From Chloroflexota bacterium (GTDB taxonomy: Bacteria > Chloroflexota > UBA5177), in NCBI GenBank assembly GCA_025966365.1, contig JAICWV010000017.1, positions 1 through 36,646 of the forward strand: 36,646 bases of DNA, written 5' to 3'. The notes beneath the pieces were generated by a model, which had not been told where the DNA came from, made no database searches, and worked only from the letters and a program-made list of their open reading frames with translations. Made by a program: the position numbers and the translations under genes. This document shows, one piece after another, positions 1 to 8,442 of this stretch; position 1 is the stretch's first letter, and the number at the start of each line of letters is the position of its first letter.

Positions 1-1
1 G

Positions 2-658
2 GACTCGCTGCGCTACTTTCCCGCCAGGAAGGTCGTGGTTACCGGCTATCCCGTCCGGGAAGAATTCCTCACTGCCAGCCGCAAGAGTGGGCGGGCCCGA
101 TTCGGTATTCCCACCGACGCCGTGGTCCTGACCGTGACCGGGGGCAGTCTGGGCGCGCGCAGTCTCAACGAGGCCGTGGAAGCTTGCCTGCCCTGGCTGC
201 TGGAGCGAGGCCACGTCATTCACGTGACGGGGAGCCAACGGCACACCGAAGTTCTGCCAATTATCGAATCACTTCCGCCAGTCGCGCGCGAGAGGTACCA
301 CCTTTTCCCGTACCTGGACGCGCACGGGATGGCGGACGCGCTGGCCGCGGCGGACCTCTGCCTCTGCCGCGCCGGTGCCTCGACCCTGGGAGAGCTGCCT
401 GCCACGGGAACACCCGCCGTGGTCGTGCCGCTCCCCATCGCCGGCGTACATCAGCGAGCTAACGCCGAGTACCTGGTGGCCGGCGGTGCCGCGGTGATGC
501 TGGACGAAAACGACCTCCAGACTACGCTGGCTCCGGTCCTGGAAACACTGCTCCCAGACCGCGAGCGGCTCGATGCCATGGCTGTTGCCGCGCGGCGCCT
601 GGCCCGACCGGACGCCGCTCAAACCATCGCCGAACTCATCCTGGAGACGGCTCAATGA
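2..658 (+). CDS. murG: MurG, lipid II-forming GlcNAc transferase (5' truncated by window edge)
   Basis: This is the C-terminal part (218 residues visible) of the enzyme that adds GlcNAc from UDP-GlcNAc to lipid I on the inner face of the membrane, giving lipid II. The reading frame is open from base 2 (DSLRYFPARKVVVTGYPVR), so the gene starts before the window. Family motifs are visible: TGYPVR at the domain junction, GGSLGAR for phosphate binding, CRAGASTLGEL in place of the usual SRAGA-T-AEL, and PLPIAGVHQRANAE for the sugar and uracil pocket. The stop overlaps the murC start by the ATGA arrangement, so the two genes are probably translationally coupled in a cell-wall and division operon. 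The family is certain; only the N-terminal acceptor domain is missing from view. Confidence 0.95.
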   Translation, partial: DSLRYFPARKVVVTGYPVREEFLTASRKSGRARFGIPTDAVVLTVTGGSLGARSLNEAVEACLPWLLERGHVIHVTGSQRHTEVLPIIESLPPVARERYHLFPYLDAHGMADALAAADLCLCRAGASTLGELPATGTPAVVVPLPIAGVHQRANAEYLVAGGAAVMLDENDLQTTLAPVLETLLPDRERLDAMAVAARRLARPDAAQTIAELILETAQ

Positions 659-2016
659 CAGCGGATCTCTCCTCGCCCCGGCACGTTCACTTCGTCGGAA
701 TCGGCGGAATCGGGATGAGCGCGCTTGCTCGTCACCTGCTCGCCACCGGCCATGTCGTTTCCGGCTCAGACGCGACCCCCGGCGAGCAGGGAGCGGCAAT
801 GGGCCAGCTGGGCGCGGTCGTCCACGCCGGACACGCTGCCGAATACCTGAATGGAGCCGATCTGGTGGTGGTCACCTCGGCGGCGCGCGGGGACAATCCC
901 GAAGTGGTGGCCGCCCGGACAAAGGGAGTTCCGGTCATCAAGCGCGCTCAGCTACTTGCGGAGATCCTCAATCCCGTACGCGGCATCGCCGTTGCCGGAA
1001 CTCATGGCAAGACCACGACCAGCGCTCTTCTCGGACATATCCTGCTTGAATCCGGGCTCGACCCGACCATCTTGATCGGCGGGATCAGCACCTCTCTCAG
1101 CTCCAACGCGCGGGTCGGAGGCAGCGATCTGGTCGTGGCCGAGGCCGACGAGTACGACCGCTCCTTTCTCTACCTCCACCCCTCGATTGCGGTCATCACC
1201 AACGTCGAGGCCGAGCATCTGGACATCTACGGCACCGAAGAGGGCGTTCGGAATGCCTTCACGGCCTTCGCCTCTCAGGTAGGCGACCTGCTGGTTACCT
1301 GCGCCGATGATCCGGGCGCCGCCGGCGTCGCCGCGGTCGCCCCGGTGAAGACGGTGACCTATGGAATCGACGCCGGGGACTGGCGCGCCGAGGATATTCA
1401 GGACAACCTGGACCGGATCGTTTTCGTGGCCAGGAACGGCAATGAAGCGATCGAGGTGGAGTCGCCGCTTCTGGGACGTTATAACGTCCGGAACACGCTT
1501 GCCGCGCTGATCGTGGCGCGCTCACTGAACGTCCCGGGCGATGCCATTGCTCGCGCGGTGTCCTGCTTCGCCGGCGTCGCCCGACGCACCGAGGTCATCG
1601 GCGAGGCTGCCGGCGTGACGGTTATGGACGACTATGCCCATCATCCCAGCGAGATCCGGGCGGTTCTCTCCGGCCTGAGGACCCGGACGCACAGGCCGAT
1701 TCGGGTGATCTTCCAGCCGCACACCTACAGCCGCACCCGCGACTTTCTGGGAGACTTCGCCGGCGCCTTCGGTGACGCGGAGCACGTCTATCTTCTCGAT
1801 ATTTATGCCGCCCGTGAAATCGATACCCTGGGCGTGGGCAGTGCGGACCTGGCATCGGAAATTGCCCGCTGGCACCCGTCACTCACCTACATTCCCGATA
1901 TCACGGAAGTCGCGAGGACCGTCGTCCTGGACGCCAGGCCGGGCGACCTGGTGGTCACCATGGGTGCCGGAGACGTCTATCTCCTCGGCCCCGAGATTCT
2001 GGAGGGACTGCGGTGA
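655..2016 (+). CDS. murC: MurC, UDP-N-acetylmuramate--L-alanine ligase
   Basis: The product is a cytoplasmic Mur ligase that joins L-Ala to UDP-MurNAc at the expense of ATP, the first step of stem-peptide synthesis. At 453 residues it has the normal family length. The N-terminal Rossmann domain carries VGIGGIGMSALA (about residues 14-25). The ATP-binding P-loop AGTHGKTTTS lies near residues 114-123. EADEYDRSF and the central YNVRNTLAA follow, and the C-terminal domain has DDYAHHPSEI and a terminal MGAGDVYLLG. The ATG overlaps the murG stop (ATGA). The stop TGA overlaps a GTG that opens a 22-codon frame leading to ftsQ. murB, which often follows murC, is absent here. Confidence 0.97.
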   Translation: MTADLSSPRHVHFVGIGGIGMSALARHLLATGHVVSGSDATPGEQGAAMGQLGAVVHAGHAAEYLNGADLVVVTSAARGDNPEVVAARTKGVPVIKRAQLLAEILNPVRGIAVAGTHGKTTTSALLGHILLESGLDPTILIGGISTSLSSNARVGGSDLVVAEADEYDRSFLYLHPSIAVITNVEAEHLDIYGTEEGVRNAFTAFASQVGDLLVTCADDPGAAGVAAVAPVKTVTYGIDAGDWRAEDIQDNLDRIVFVARNGNEAIEVESPLLGRYNVRNTLAALIVARSLNVPGDAIARAVSCFAGVARRTEVIGEAAGVTVMDDYAHHPSEIRAVLSGLRTRTHRPIRVIFQPHTYSRTRDFLGDFAGAFGDAEHVYLLDIYAAREIDTLGVGSADLASEIARWHPSLTYIPDITEVARTVVLDARPGDLVVTMGAGDVYLLGPEILEGLR

Positions 2017-2081
2017 CGAACGTTCGACTCGCCGAGGCCTGGGTTGATGCAGCATCGCGGTCGTGGCAGGAGGCAGGATGA
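2013..2081 (+). CDS. 22-codon coupled mini-ORF between murC and ftsQ
   Basis: A GTG overlapping the murC stop opens a frame of 22 sense codons (VTNVRLAEAW..., ending SWQEAG) whose TGA overlaps the ftsQ ATG at 2078. Both junctions are the four-base type (GTGA and ATGA) used for translational coupling. The peptide has no recognisable domain. It sits exactly where murB is often found, so it may be a relic of murB or a short frame kept only to pass ribosomes from murC to ftsQ. I could not match it to the MurB N-terminus by eye. Chance is possible, as the stretch is only 69 bases. Confidence 0.3.
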   Translation: MTNVRLAEAWVDAASRSWQEAG

Positions 2082-2800
2082 GCACCAGGACCGTCGCCAC
2101 GAAGAAGACCGTGGAGGAACGGATTCACCCGGCGGTTCCCGCTATCGCTGTCTTCGGCCTCTCGCTGGGATTTCTCCTGGCCGCTATCAGCGGTCAGTTC
2201 ACGGTTCGCCAGATCGAGGTCGTGGGCGAGAACCTTCCGGCCGCGGCCATCGAGCAGTCGGCGCGGGTAGAGGGAGCCAACATATTTATGGTCCGAACGG
2301 ACGCGGTGGTGACCAACCTCCAGGGGGTTCAGGAGGTAGCGGTCCGTCGAGTCGACGTGTCGTTCCCGGACCGGGTGGTCATTTACGCGCGACTGCGCCG
2401 GGCAATGGCCGCCTGGCGGACTTCTGGAGGTCTCTTTCTGCTCGATCCGGAGGGCAGGATCATCAAATCGGTGAAGTCCACCGCACTGCCCGTTATCACG
2501 AGCACCGAGAAAAACGGATCCCTGGGTCCCGGGATCGTGGAAGCGGTCCGCGAGGCGGTAGTCCTGCTCCCGTCCGCCCCAGACGGCGCCGTCAGCGCCT
2601 TTACGTACGATCCCCGGATCGGCCTGACGATCACCGGCCGATCGGGATGGCAGGCGGTGGTGGGAAGCGGCTCTCGCCGCGCCATGGTGAATCGCATTGC
2701 CACTCTGGCCGGATTACTGGGCAAGCTGCACCAGCAGGGCCGCAGTTTCAGCAGAGTGGATCTCCGCACCAAAGCTCCGTACGCCACGCTGGTGCCCTGA
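2078..2800 (+). CDS. ftsQ: FtsQ/DivIB-type cell division protein
   Basis: This is a 240-residue bitopic membrane protein of the divisome. FtsQ links the early FtsZ/FtsA ring to the later septal synthesis proteins from the extracytoplasmic side. A short basic cytoplasmic tail (STRTVATKKTVEERIHP) is followed by one membrane helix near residues 20-40 (IAVFGLSLGFLLAAISGQF). A POTRA-like domain starts at FTVRQIEVVGENLPAAAIEQSA, and a second beta domain includes VRRVDVSFPDRVVIY, the usual VxxxxPxxLxIxxxER-like segment. I chose ATG 2078 because AGGAGG lies four bases upstream and the start overlaps the preceding mini-ORF stop. A GTG at 2063 is in frame but has a poorer site. The family is identified by position and topology as much as by sequence. 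Confidence 0.88.
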   Translation: MSTRTVATKKTVEERIHPAVPAIAVFGLSLGFLLAAISGQFTVRQIEVVGENLPAAAIEQSARVEGANIFMVRTDAVVTNLQGVQEVAVRRVDVSFPDRVVIYARLRRAMAAWRTSGGLFLLDPEGRIIKSVKSTALPVITSTEKNGSLGPGIVEAVREAVVLLPSAPDGAVSAFTYDPRIGLTITGRSGWQAVVGSGSRRAMVNRIATLAGLLGKLHQQGRSFSRVDLRTKAPYATLVP

Positions 2801-2842
2801 TGCCTGTTTCGACAAGCCGGATTTTTCGAGCCATGAAGGGCG

Positions 2843-2870
2843 TTACACGCCGCTCCCGGTGCTTTATACT
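2843..2870 (+). promoter_or_regulatory. Possible internal promoter before ftsA
   Basis: TATACT (2865-2870) is a good -10 match, 26 bases before the ftsA ATG, in the only spacer of the division cluster near 100 bases. The -35 region (around 2843-2848, TTACAC) is weak. It would allow ftsAZ to be expressed separately from the mur genes. This is seen only as a sequence match. Confidence 0.3.
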
Positions 2871-2896
2871 GTGGACAATTTATCGGGAGCCCTCCC

Positions 2897-4129
2897 ATGC
2901 CTAGAGATCAGGTCCTGGTCGGCCTCGACGTCGGCACCACGAAAATCTGCACGCTCATCGCCGAGGTAGACGCCGAGCGTCGGGTCAATATCGTGGGAGT
3001 CGGCACCGCTCCGGCTCGCGGCATGCGCAAGGGCGTGGTCGTGGACATCGACGAGGCGGCGCGCGCAATCGCCGAGTCGGTGGATAAATGCGAGCGGCTC
3101 TCCGGCTACAACATCGATTCCGCCTTCGTCGGCGTGACGGGCCAGCATGTCGCGGGAATGAATCGCCGGGGGGTCGTGGCGGTGTCCCAACACGCCATGG
3201 AGATCAGTGAGGCGGATGTCGATCGGGCCAAGGAAGCGGCGCGAGTCCAGGCAATCGCCAACGACCGTGAAATTCTGCACGTTCTGCCGCGCGGGTTTAC
3301 CCTCGACGGCCAGGATGGCGTGCGCGATCCGGTGGGCATGGCGGGCCAGCGTCTGGAGGCCGAGATTCACATCGTGACCGCTGGCACCAGTGCCATACAC
3401 AACCTGGCCAAGTGCGTCCGCCAGGCGGGCCTCCAGATTGACGAGTTGATCCTGCAGCCGCTGGCGTCGGCCGAAGCTGTTGTTAACGGTCCGGAGCGCG
3501 ACGTGGGGGTGGCACTCGTCGACATCGGCGGCGGCACCACCGATGTGGCCGTCTTTTCCGATGGCGGCGTGGTCCATACCGGCGCACTGACCGTCGCCGG
3601 CAACCATATCACCAATGACCTGGCCCTGGGACTGCGTTCCCCTTTCGAGGTAGCAGAGTCGGTCAAGAAGACGGCCGGCAGCGCGTTGGCGGCAGACGTG
3701 GATCCGGAGGACGCGATCGAGGTCAGCACCTTCGATGCCGACGAAGGAGAGCTCGTATCCAGGCAACTGGTGGCGGAGATCATCGAGTCTCGGGTGCAGG
3801 AGATTTTCAGCCTGGTTCGCTCCGAGATCCGCAAGGCCGGATTCGACCGGCGGCTTCCGGCCGGTGTGGTGCTCGTGGGGGGAACGGCCGAGCTGCGGGA
3901 CATCCGGCAGGTTGCCCGCGAGGTGCTCGATCTGCCGGTTCGCATCGGCGCTCCGCGGGGCGCGACCGGTCTGACCGACACCATCACGCGGCCGGCGTAT
4001 GCTACCAGCATTGGACTTCTGCTGTGGGCGGCATATCATACTGATGAAATTCCACAGTCTGCCTTTACACTCCCCGAGTGGCGAGGCGCGGGACGGCTGA
4101 AAGGGTGGTTCCGCGAGTTTCTGACCTAA
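2897..4129 (+). CDS. ftsA: FtsA, actin-like membrane tether of FtsZ
   Basis: FtsA is an actin/Hsp70-fold ATPase that polymerises on the inner membrane, binds the FtsZ tail and recruits later divisome proteins. The 410-residue protein has phosphate-1 [15 protein letters not shown] near residues 7-21 and the FtsA-specific 1C domain ([17 protein letters not shown] onward). Phosphate-2 is [13 protein letters not shown], and the adenosine motif is [13 protein letters not shown]. It ends in a short amphipathic helix ([11 protein letters not shown]), as expected of the FtsA membrane-targeting sequence. GGGAG seven bases before the ATG supports the start. It is followed at once by ftsZ. The presence of FtsA argues against an actinobacterial origin. 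Confidence 0.97.
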   Translation: MPRDQVLVGLDVGTTKICTLIAEVDAERRVNIVGVGTAPARGMRKGVVVDIDEAARAIAESVDKCERLSGYNIDSAFVGVTGQHVAGMNRRGVVAVSQHAMEISEADVDRAKEAARVQAIANDREILHVLPRGFTLDGQDGVRDPVGMAGQRLEAEIHIVTAGTSAIHNLAKCVRQAGLQIDELILQPLASAEAVVNGPERDVGVALVDIGGGTTDVAVFSDGGVVHTGALTVAGNHITNDLALGLRSPFEVAESVKKTAGSALAADVDPEDAIEVSTFDADEGELVSRQLVAEIIESRVQEIFSLVRSEIRKAGFDRRLPAGVVLVGGTAELRDIRQVAREVLDLPVRIGAPRGATGLTDTITRPAYATSIGLLLWAAYHTDEIPQSAFTLPEWRGAGRLKGWFREFLT

Positions 4130-4200
4130 TCAGGAAGAGGAGAGCATTATTGGACAACATGCGACCCTTCCGGGACCCGGATAGGAGAGGAGAAGAAAGC

Positions 4201-5391
4201 ATGGAAGGACCCGGTGTGCTACCGCACGCCAATATCAAGGTTGTCGGTGTGGGCGGCGGAGGAACCAATGCCGTAAACCGAATGATCAAGGCACAGGTGC
4301 AGGGCGTCGAGTTTGTGAGTGTGAACACGGACAGCCAGGCACTCCAGCACGCACAATCGCCGGTCCGCGTGCAGATCGGCGAGAAGCTCACGCGTGGCCT
4401 GGGAGCGGGCGGCAACCCCTCGATCGGGCAGAAGGCCGCGGAAGAGAGCAGTGAGGACCTCTACGAAGTGCTGCGCGGGGCCGACATGGTATTCGTGACC
4501 TCCGGCATGGGCGGCGGTACGGGAACTGGCGCTGCACCCATCGTGGCCAGCATCGCTCAGGATCTGGGCGCTCTGACCGTGGGCGTCGTGACCAAGCCGT
4601 TTTCTTTCGAGGGCAAGCGGCGCCAGACGGCGGCCGAGGAAGGCATCACCTCGCTCAAGGACCGGGTCGATGCGCTGATTACGATTCCCAACGATCAGCT
4701 CTTGAAAATCGCCGACTCCAAGATGTCCATGACGGACGCCTTCGCCATGGCCGATGAGGTCCTGCATCAGGGCATCCAGGGCATCTCGGACATCATCACC
4801 AGGCCGGGCATGATCAATGTCGACTTCGCCGACGTGAAGGCGATCATGTCGCACGCAGGCTCGGCGCTGATGGCCATCGGCCGGGCCGGAGGTGAAAATA
4901 GGGCAGTGGAAGCGGCGCAGGCCGCGGTTTCGAGCCCCCTTCTCGAGGTTTCGATGTCCGGTGCCAAGGGCGTGCTCTTCAACGTCGCGGGCAGTGACTT
5001 CACGATTCACGAGATCAATGAGGCAGCGCGCGTGATTCAGGAAGCGGCCGCGCCGGACGCCAACATCATTTTCGGAACAGTCCTCGACGACCGTCTTCAG
5101 GACGAGATCCAGATCACGGTCATCGCCACCGGCTTCGAATCCAGGACGAGCAGCGCGTCGGGACGCAGCGGGCTTTCGCAGTACCAGCGTCCGGTGACGC
5201 CGCCGTTCAGCTCGCGCCAGGAGCAGCCGACCACGGAAGCGCCGCGCGTCGAGACACCGCGGCCGGAGCCGCGGGCTGAACCACGGAATGAGCCGCGGCC
5301 GGCGGTGCGGACCGAGCCTAACTATCAGCCTCGCGCCGATACGGACGGGGATGACGAGTACGACATTCCCGCCTTCATCCGTCGCCGCTGA
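4201..5391 (+). CDS. ftsZ: FtsZ, tubulin-like division GTPase
   Basis: This tubulin-fold GTPase forms the cytokinetic Z-ring. From ATG 4201 it has 396 residues. [17 protein letters not shown] starts at residue 12, and the tubulin signature [12 protein letters not shown] covers about 102-113. [11 protein letters not shown] (the catalytic T7 loop) is near 206. A Pro/Glu/Arg-rich linker with many PRxEPR repeats follows, then the C-terminal peptide [12 protein letters not shown] that binds FtsA. GGAGAGGAG eight bases upstream supports 4201. An in-frame TTG at 4150 also has a good site (GAGGAGAG, six bases) and would add 17 residues ([16 protein letters not shown]), so a longer isoform is possible. 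A strong terminator follows the gene. Confidence 0.97.
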   Translation: MEGPGVLPHANIKVVGVGGGGTNAVNRMIKAQVQGVEFVSVNTDSQALQHAQSPVRVQIGEKLTRGLGAGGNPSIGQKAAEESSEDLYEVLRGADMVFVTSGMGGGTGTGAAPIVASIAQDLGALTVGVVTKPFSFEGKRRQTAAEEGITSLKDRVDALITIPNDQLLKIADSKMSMTDAFAMADEVLHQGIQGISDIITRPGMINVDFADVKAIMSHAGSALMAIGRAGGENRAVEAAQAAVSSPLLEVSMSGAKGVLFNVAGSDFTIHEINEAARVIQEAAAPDANIIFGTVLDDRLQDEIQITVIATGFESRTSSASGRSGLSQYQRPVTPPFSSRQEQPTTEAPRVETPRPEPRAEPRNEPRPAVRTEPNYQPRADTDGDDEYDIPAFIRRR

Positions 5392-5405
5392 CCCAGGCAA
5401 CGAGA

Positions 5406-5439
5406 GGGCCGGCACCCCAGGGGTGCCGGCCCGTTTTTT
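5406..5439 (+). terminator. Rho-independent terminator of the mur-fts cluster
   Basis: A 13-base arm GGGCCGGCACCCC is followed, after one A, by its exact complement, then G and six T. This gives a very stable stem with a small loop and a T-tract, 15 bases after the ftsZ stop. It separates the division operon from the next gene. Confidence 0.93.
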
Positions 5440-5461
5440 AGCGCTGGAGCGACCGACACCC

Positions 5462-6523
5462 GTGGGTACAGCCCGCACACTCGCTCAGACGTACCGACTC
5501 TTCGGCGAGAGGGATGCCGCCGAAACATCGCCGCTGTACGAGCGCGTCGCCGTCGCCCTCAGTGAGTCCGTCGAGGCGCTGCGTGCCATCGAGACAGCGC
5601 CCGCGCGCAAGCGGCACCCGGCGCTGATCCTCGCCGCGCTCCACGACCTCGCTCTCGCCGGACGCGCTCCGGCGCTTGCCGCGGCCTATGCCGCTGCGGA
5701 CGGCGACGCTGCCGCGGACGCAGCGATCGACACGCTGCTGAAAATGACCGACTCGGTCGCGGCCACAGCCTCCCGTCGGAAGATGCGAACCAATGAGACT
5801 GGACGCTGCGCCGTCCTCTATCCGGCCATCGCCGAGGCGGCGCGCCGGGCAGGCGCGAACGCGGTTGGGCTGATCGACGTGGGCTGTTCGGCCGGATTCA
5901 ATCTCACTGTCGATCGTGCCGGCATCACGTGTAGCAACGGACAATACCTTGGCGACCCGGCATCCCCCGTGCAGATGTCGTCTACGGTCGTCGGAGACCG
6001 ACCCATTCCCGCGCGCGCGATGCCCGAGGTTGTCGCCCGGGTCGGCATCGATCTCGATCCGATAGACGTGACCGACGCGGACAGCGCCCGATGGTTGCGC
6101 GCTTGCCTGTGGCCGGAAGCGGTGGAGCGGGCCGCGACGCTCGAAGCGGAGATGGCCCTGTTGTCCACGGCCCCTCCGCTGCTGCTACAAGGTGACGCTG
6201 TCGAGGTCCTTCCCGACGCCTTCGCCCGTGTGCCCGCGAACGCCCTGCCTGTCGTCACCACGACATGGACCCTGTCGCACTTCCCGCTGGAGAGCCGCCT
6301 GCGCTTCCTGCACCGCCTCGATGAAGCGGCGGCCGGCCGGGGGGTGGCGTGGGTGTCAGCGGAGGGAGTCGGAGTCGCACCGGCGATACCCACCCTGGGC
6401 GATCGCCGCGCCTCCGGCCACAGCATCATCGGCCTGGTGGTGTTGGGTGACTCAACACTGCACGCCGAGGCCGTTGGCCGCTGCTGGTCGCAGGGCCGCT
6501 TCCTGACGTGGATAGGCGGCTAG
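5462..6523 (+). CDS. DUF2332 family protein
   Basis: The 353-residue product resembles the DUF2332 family, which has a degenerate methyltransferase-like fold and no established function. Diagnostic stretches are the N-terminal helix with TSPLYERVA, the long Ala-rich helical segment, and NETGRCAVLYPAIAEAA. The motif VGLIDVGCSAGFNLTVDR (about residues 133-150) looks like a methyltransferase glycine loop. TTWTLSHFPLESRLRFL comes later. GTG 5462 is chosen because an upstream in-frame GTG (5423) lies inside the ftsZ terminator stem. GGAG is 12 bases upstream, which is rather far. The stop abuts the convergent stop of the next gene with no gap. A SAM-dependent role is only inference. Confidence 0.8.
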   Translation: MGTARTLAQTYRLFGERDAAETSPLYERVAVALSESVEALRAIETAPARKRHPALILAALHDLALAGRAPALAAAYAAADGDAAADAAIDTLLKMTDSVAATASRRKMRTNETGRCAVLYPAIAEAARRAGANAVGLIDVGCSAGFNLTVDRAGITCSNGQYLGDPASPVQMSSTVVGDRPIPARAMPEVVARVGIDLDPIDVTDADSARWLRACLWPEAVERAATLEAEMALLSTAPPLLLQGDAVEVLPDAFARVPANALPVVTTTWTLSHFPLESRLRFLHRLDEAAAGRGVAWVSAEGVGVAPAIPTLGDRRASGHSIIGLVVLGDSTLHAEAVGRCWSQGRFLTWIGG

Positions 6524-6931
6524 TTAATGGCCGGAATCACCCGTGTTCCCGGAATGAGCGTTGTTCGCGGTGCCGTGACCGTGGTTTCCGCTCCTGCCGG
6601 CGGCCGAGACGCACTGGCCGTGATTGGGCTTCGCCTTCGGATTGTGAGGGTTCGGGGCGGTGCACGTGCTCCTCGCAACCGCCGACACCGACGATCCGTG
6701 GTTGTTCCCGTTCCCGTGTCCGTGGCCGTGATGCCTGGCCGCGGCGGCCACGCACAGTCCGTGGTTCGGGGTATCGGTGGGATTATGTGGATTCGGCGCG
6801 GTGCACGTGCTCTTCGCAACTGCGCTCACGCCATTGCCGTGACCGTTGCCAGACCCAGTCTGGGCCATCACACCGCTCGAAACTGAAATTCCGAGCAGCA
6901 GCGCTCCTATCGCGTAGCTGATCTTCCTCAT
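6524..6931 (-). CDS. Small secreted Cys/His/Asn-rich protein with two tandem repeats
   Basis: The 135-residue protein opens with a signal peptide (MRKISYAIGALLLGISVSSGVMA, probable cleavage after VMA). The mature part holds two copies of a unit of about 40 residues. Its core is SAVA(K/R)STCTAPNPHNP, then PNHG(L/Q)CV(A/S)AA. Each copy has two Cys and is followed by a His/Gly/Asn-rich linker (HHGHGHGNGNN, GNHGHGTANN). The paired Cys could form one disulfide per repeat, and the His clusters could bind metal; both are inference. Related NHGxxVSxxA phrases occur in secreted proteins of Gram-positive phyla. GGAAGG lies about ten bases before the ATG. I do not know a function. Confidence 0.75.
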   Translation of the reverse strand: MRKISYAIGALLLGISVSSGVMAQTGSGNGHGNGVSAVAKSTCTAPNPHNPTDTPNHGLCVAAAARHHGHGHGNGNNHGSSVSAVARSTCTAPNPHNPKAKPNHGQCVSAAGRSGNHGHGTANNAHSGNTGDSGH

Positions 6932-6975
6932 CTCACGGCCCCTTCCTCACACGCACAATAGATCCCTGCGACTAG

Positions 6976-7004
6976 ACGGTACCACCCAGACGGCATGTTG
7001 TCAA
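6976..7004 (-). promoter_or_regulatory. Promoter of the Cys/His-rich secreted protein gene
   Basis: Read on the minus strand, TTGACA (7004-6999, perfect -35) is followed after 17 bases by TACCGT (6981-6976), which keeps the TAxxxT core of a -10 box. It lies about 45 bases before the ATG and directly next to MITE-like element A. Confidence 0.5.
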
Positions 7005-7020
7005 CTATAGACCGTCAAGC

Positions 7021-7247
7021 GGGTGCAGTCGAAGATGTTGCAGCGAGGAGGTTGGAGGGGTCGGGGTGATGTGCAATCGCCCGCCGGCCCGCCGGCCGGC
7101 TTCGGTGTCCGCACCCTGCTCCGTGCCTGGCCGGTGGAAGCGACGTATTTACGGGTAAACGTCATCGGAGTCTCGTTGCCAGGAGGCGCGCTGCGGCACG
7201 CCGGACGATTGCACATCGCCCCTACTGCAACAACGTGGGGCACACCC
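7021..7247. mobile_element. MITE-like element A (227 bp, non-coding)
   Basis: The ends are imperfect inverted repeats beginning GGGTG and sharing TGTTGCAG: 7021-7043 against the complement of 7225-7247, 16 of 23 matching. Just inside are two inverted copies of GGGG(T/C)GATGTGCAATCG (7063-7079 and the complement of 7207-7223). Each can fold as a hairpin. The element is flanked by a near-perfect direct repeat, CCGTCAAGC (7012-7020) and CCGTCAAAC (7248-7256), which looks like a target duplication. No credible coding frame lies inside. The right end resembles the ends of element B at 23100-23270 (17 of 21), so the two belong to one family. Confidence 0.72.
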
Positions 7248-7332
7248 CCGTCAAACAAACCGATACTTCCCCTCCGCAGCGATGTAGACTGAGGCGCGGC
7301 CGCGGTTGGCCGCCTGAACTGAGGGTTTATCA

Positions 7333-8442
7333 ATGCTTTTCAAGAAAGAAGACACAGCGTCGGTGACCAAAGAGATGGTCCTCGACGCGCTACGTCAGAT
7401 CATCGACCCCGATCTGCATCGGGATATCGTGTCCCTGGGCATGATCAAGCAGCTGGAAATTCGCGATAACGACGGAGAGGCTGCGGTCAGCTTTACCTTT
7501 GAGCTCACCACCCCGGCATGCCCGGTTCGGGACCGATTCAAAAGTCAGGCGGAAGCCGCGGTCTCCGCCATTCCCGGTGTGGCCTCGGTTCAGGTCACCA
7601 TGTCCGCCAACGTGCGGGCTGCCGCTCCCCAGAGCCGCCAGGGCCAGATCGAGCTACCCAATGTCAAGAACGTCATCGCGGTCGGAAGCGGCAAGGGCGG
7701 GGTGGGCAAGTCCACCGTGGCCGCCAACCTGGCAGTGGCGCTGGGGGCAAGCGGCGCATCCGTCGGGCTCCTGGATGCCGACGTGTATGGGCCGAGCGTG
7801 CCTGCCCTCATGGGCGCTCACGACGGCGTCCGCGCCGCTGATAAGCGTCTCATTCCCAACGAGGCGCACGGGGTGAAGCTGATGTCGCTTGGATTCATGA
7901 CCGAGGACAATCGCCCGATCATCTGGCGCGGCCCCATGGTGGGCCAGGCGGTTCGTCAGATGCTCAATGACGTGGAATGGGGAGAGCTCGACTACCTCAT
8001 CGTCGATCTTCCCCCCGGAACCGGCGATGCTCCGCTGACCCTGATCCAGTCCATTCCGCTGTCCGGCGTCGTGGTGGTGACCACGCCGCAGGACGTCGCC
8101 CTGGGCATCGCCACCAAGGCTCTGAGCATGTTCCGAAATCTCAAGGTGCCGGTGTTGGGCATCGTCGAAAACATGAGCTTCTTTGCCTGCCCCAACTGTG
8201 GGCACGAGCACCACATCTTCGCGCATGGTGGAGGCAAGGATGCCGCGACTGCTCTCAACGTCCCCTTCCTGGGCGAGGTACCTCTGGAACAGCGGGTTCG
8301 GGAAAGCGGTGATGACGGGGCTCCTATAGTCGGCTCGGCCCAAGACGACGGCGCAGCCGGAGCCTTCCGCAGCATCGCGCGCAAGCTGGCGGCGCAGGTC
8401 AGCATTCGCAACAGCATGGCCATTCCTCTCGCGGTGCGATGA
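7333..8442 (+). CDS. mrp: Mrp/ApbC family Fe-S cluster carrier ATPase
   Basis: This is a cytoplasmic P-loop NTPase of the Mrp/NBP35 group, which carries and inserts [4Fe-4S] clusters into apoproteins. The N-terminal DUF59/MIP18 domain (about residues 10-90) contains TTPACP. The deviant Walker A SGKGGVGKST is near 119-128, the Mrp signature VDLPPGTGD near 225-233, and the cluster-binding CPNC near 287-290. The length of 369 residues is normal. GAGGG seven bases before the ATG supports the start. The stop overlaps the start of the dehydratase gene (ATGA), so the two are probably coupled. The reason for pairing it with a PLP dehydratase is not obvious; some dehydratases use Fe-S clusters, but this one does not. 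Confidence 0.95.
   Translation: MLFKKEDTASVTKEMVLDALRQIIDPDLHRDIVSLGMIKQLEIRDNDGEAAVSFTFELTTPACPVRDRFKSQAEAAVSAIPGVASVQVTMSANVRAAAPQSRQGQIELPNVKNVIAVGSGKGGVGKSTVAANLAVALGASGASVGLLDADVYGPSVPALMGAHDGVRAADKRLIPNEAHGVKLMSLGFMTEDNRPIIWRGPMVGQAVRQMLNDVEWGELDYLIVDLPPGTGDAPLTLIQSIPLSGVVVVTTPQDVALGIATKALSMFRNLKVPVLGIVENMSFFACPNCGHEHHIFAHGGGKDAATALNVPFLGEVPLEQRVRESGDDGAPIVGSAQDDGAAGAFRSIARKLAAQVSIRNSMAIPLAVR

Noticed and set aside
2864-4039. Long minus-strand frame of 391 residues opposite ftsA
   Set aside because: It is the antisense shadow of ftsA, an effect of high GC codon use. Similar shadows lie opposite ftsZ, groEL and the secreted protein genes.
7001-7333. Minus-strand frame of 110 residues upstream of mrp
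   Set aside because: It lies almost wholly within element A, whose inverted ends and hairpins explain the composition; it has no ribosome site.
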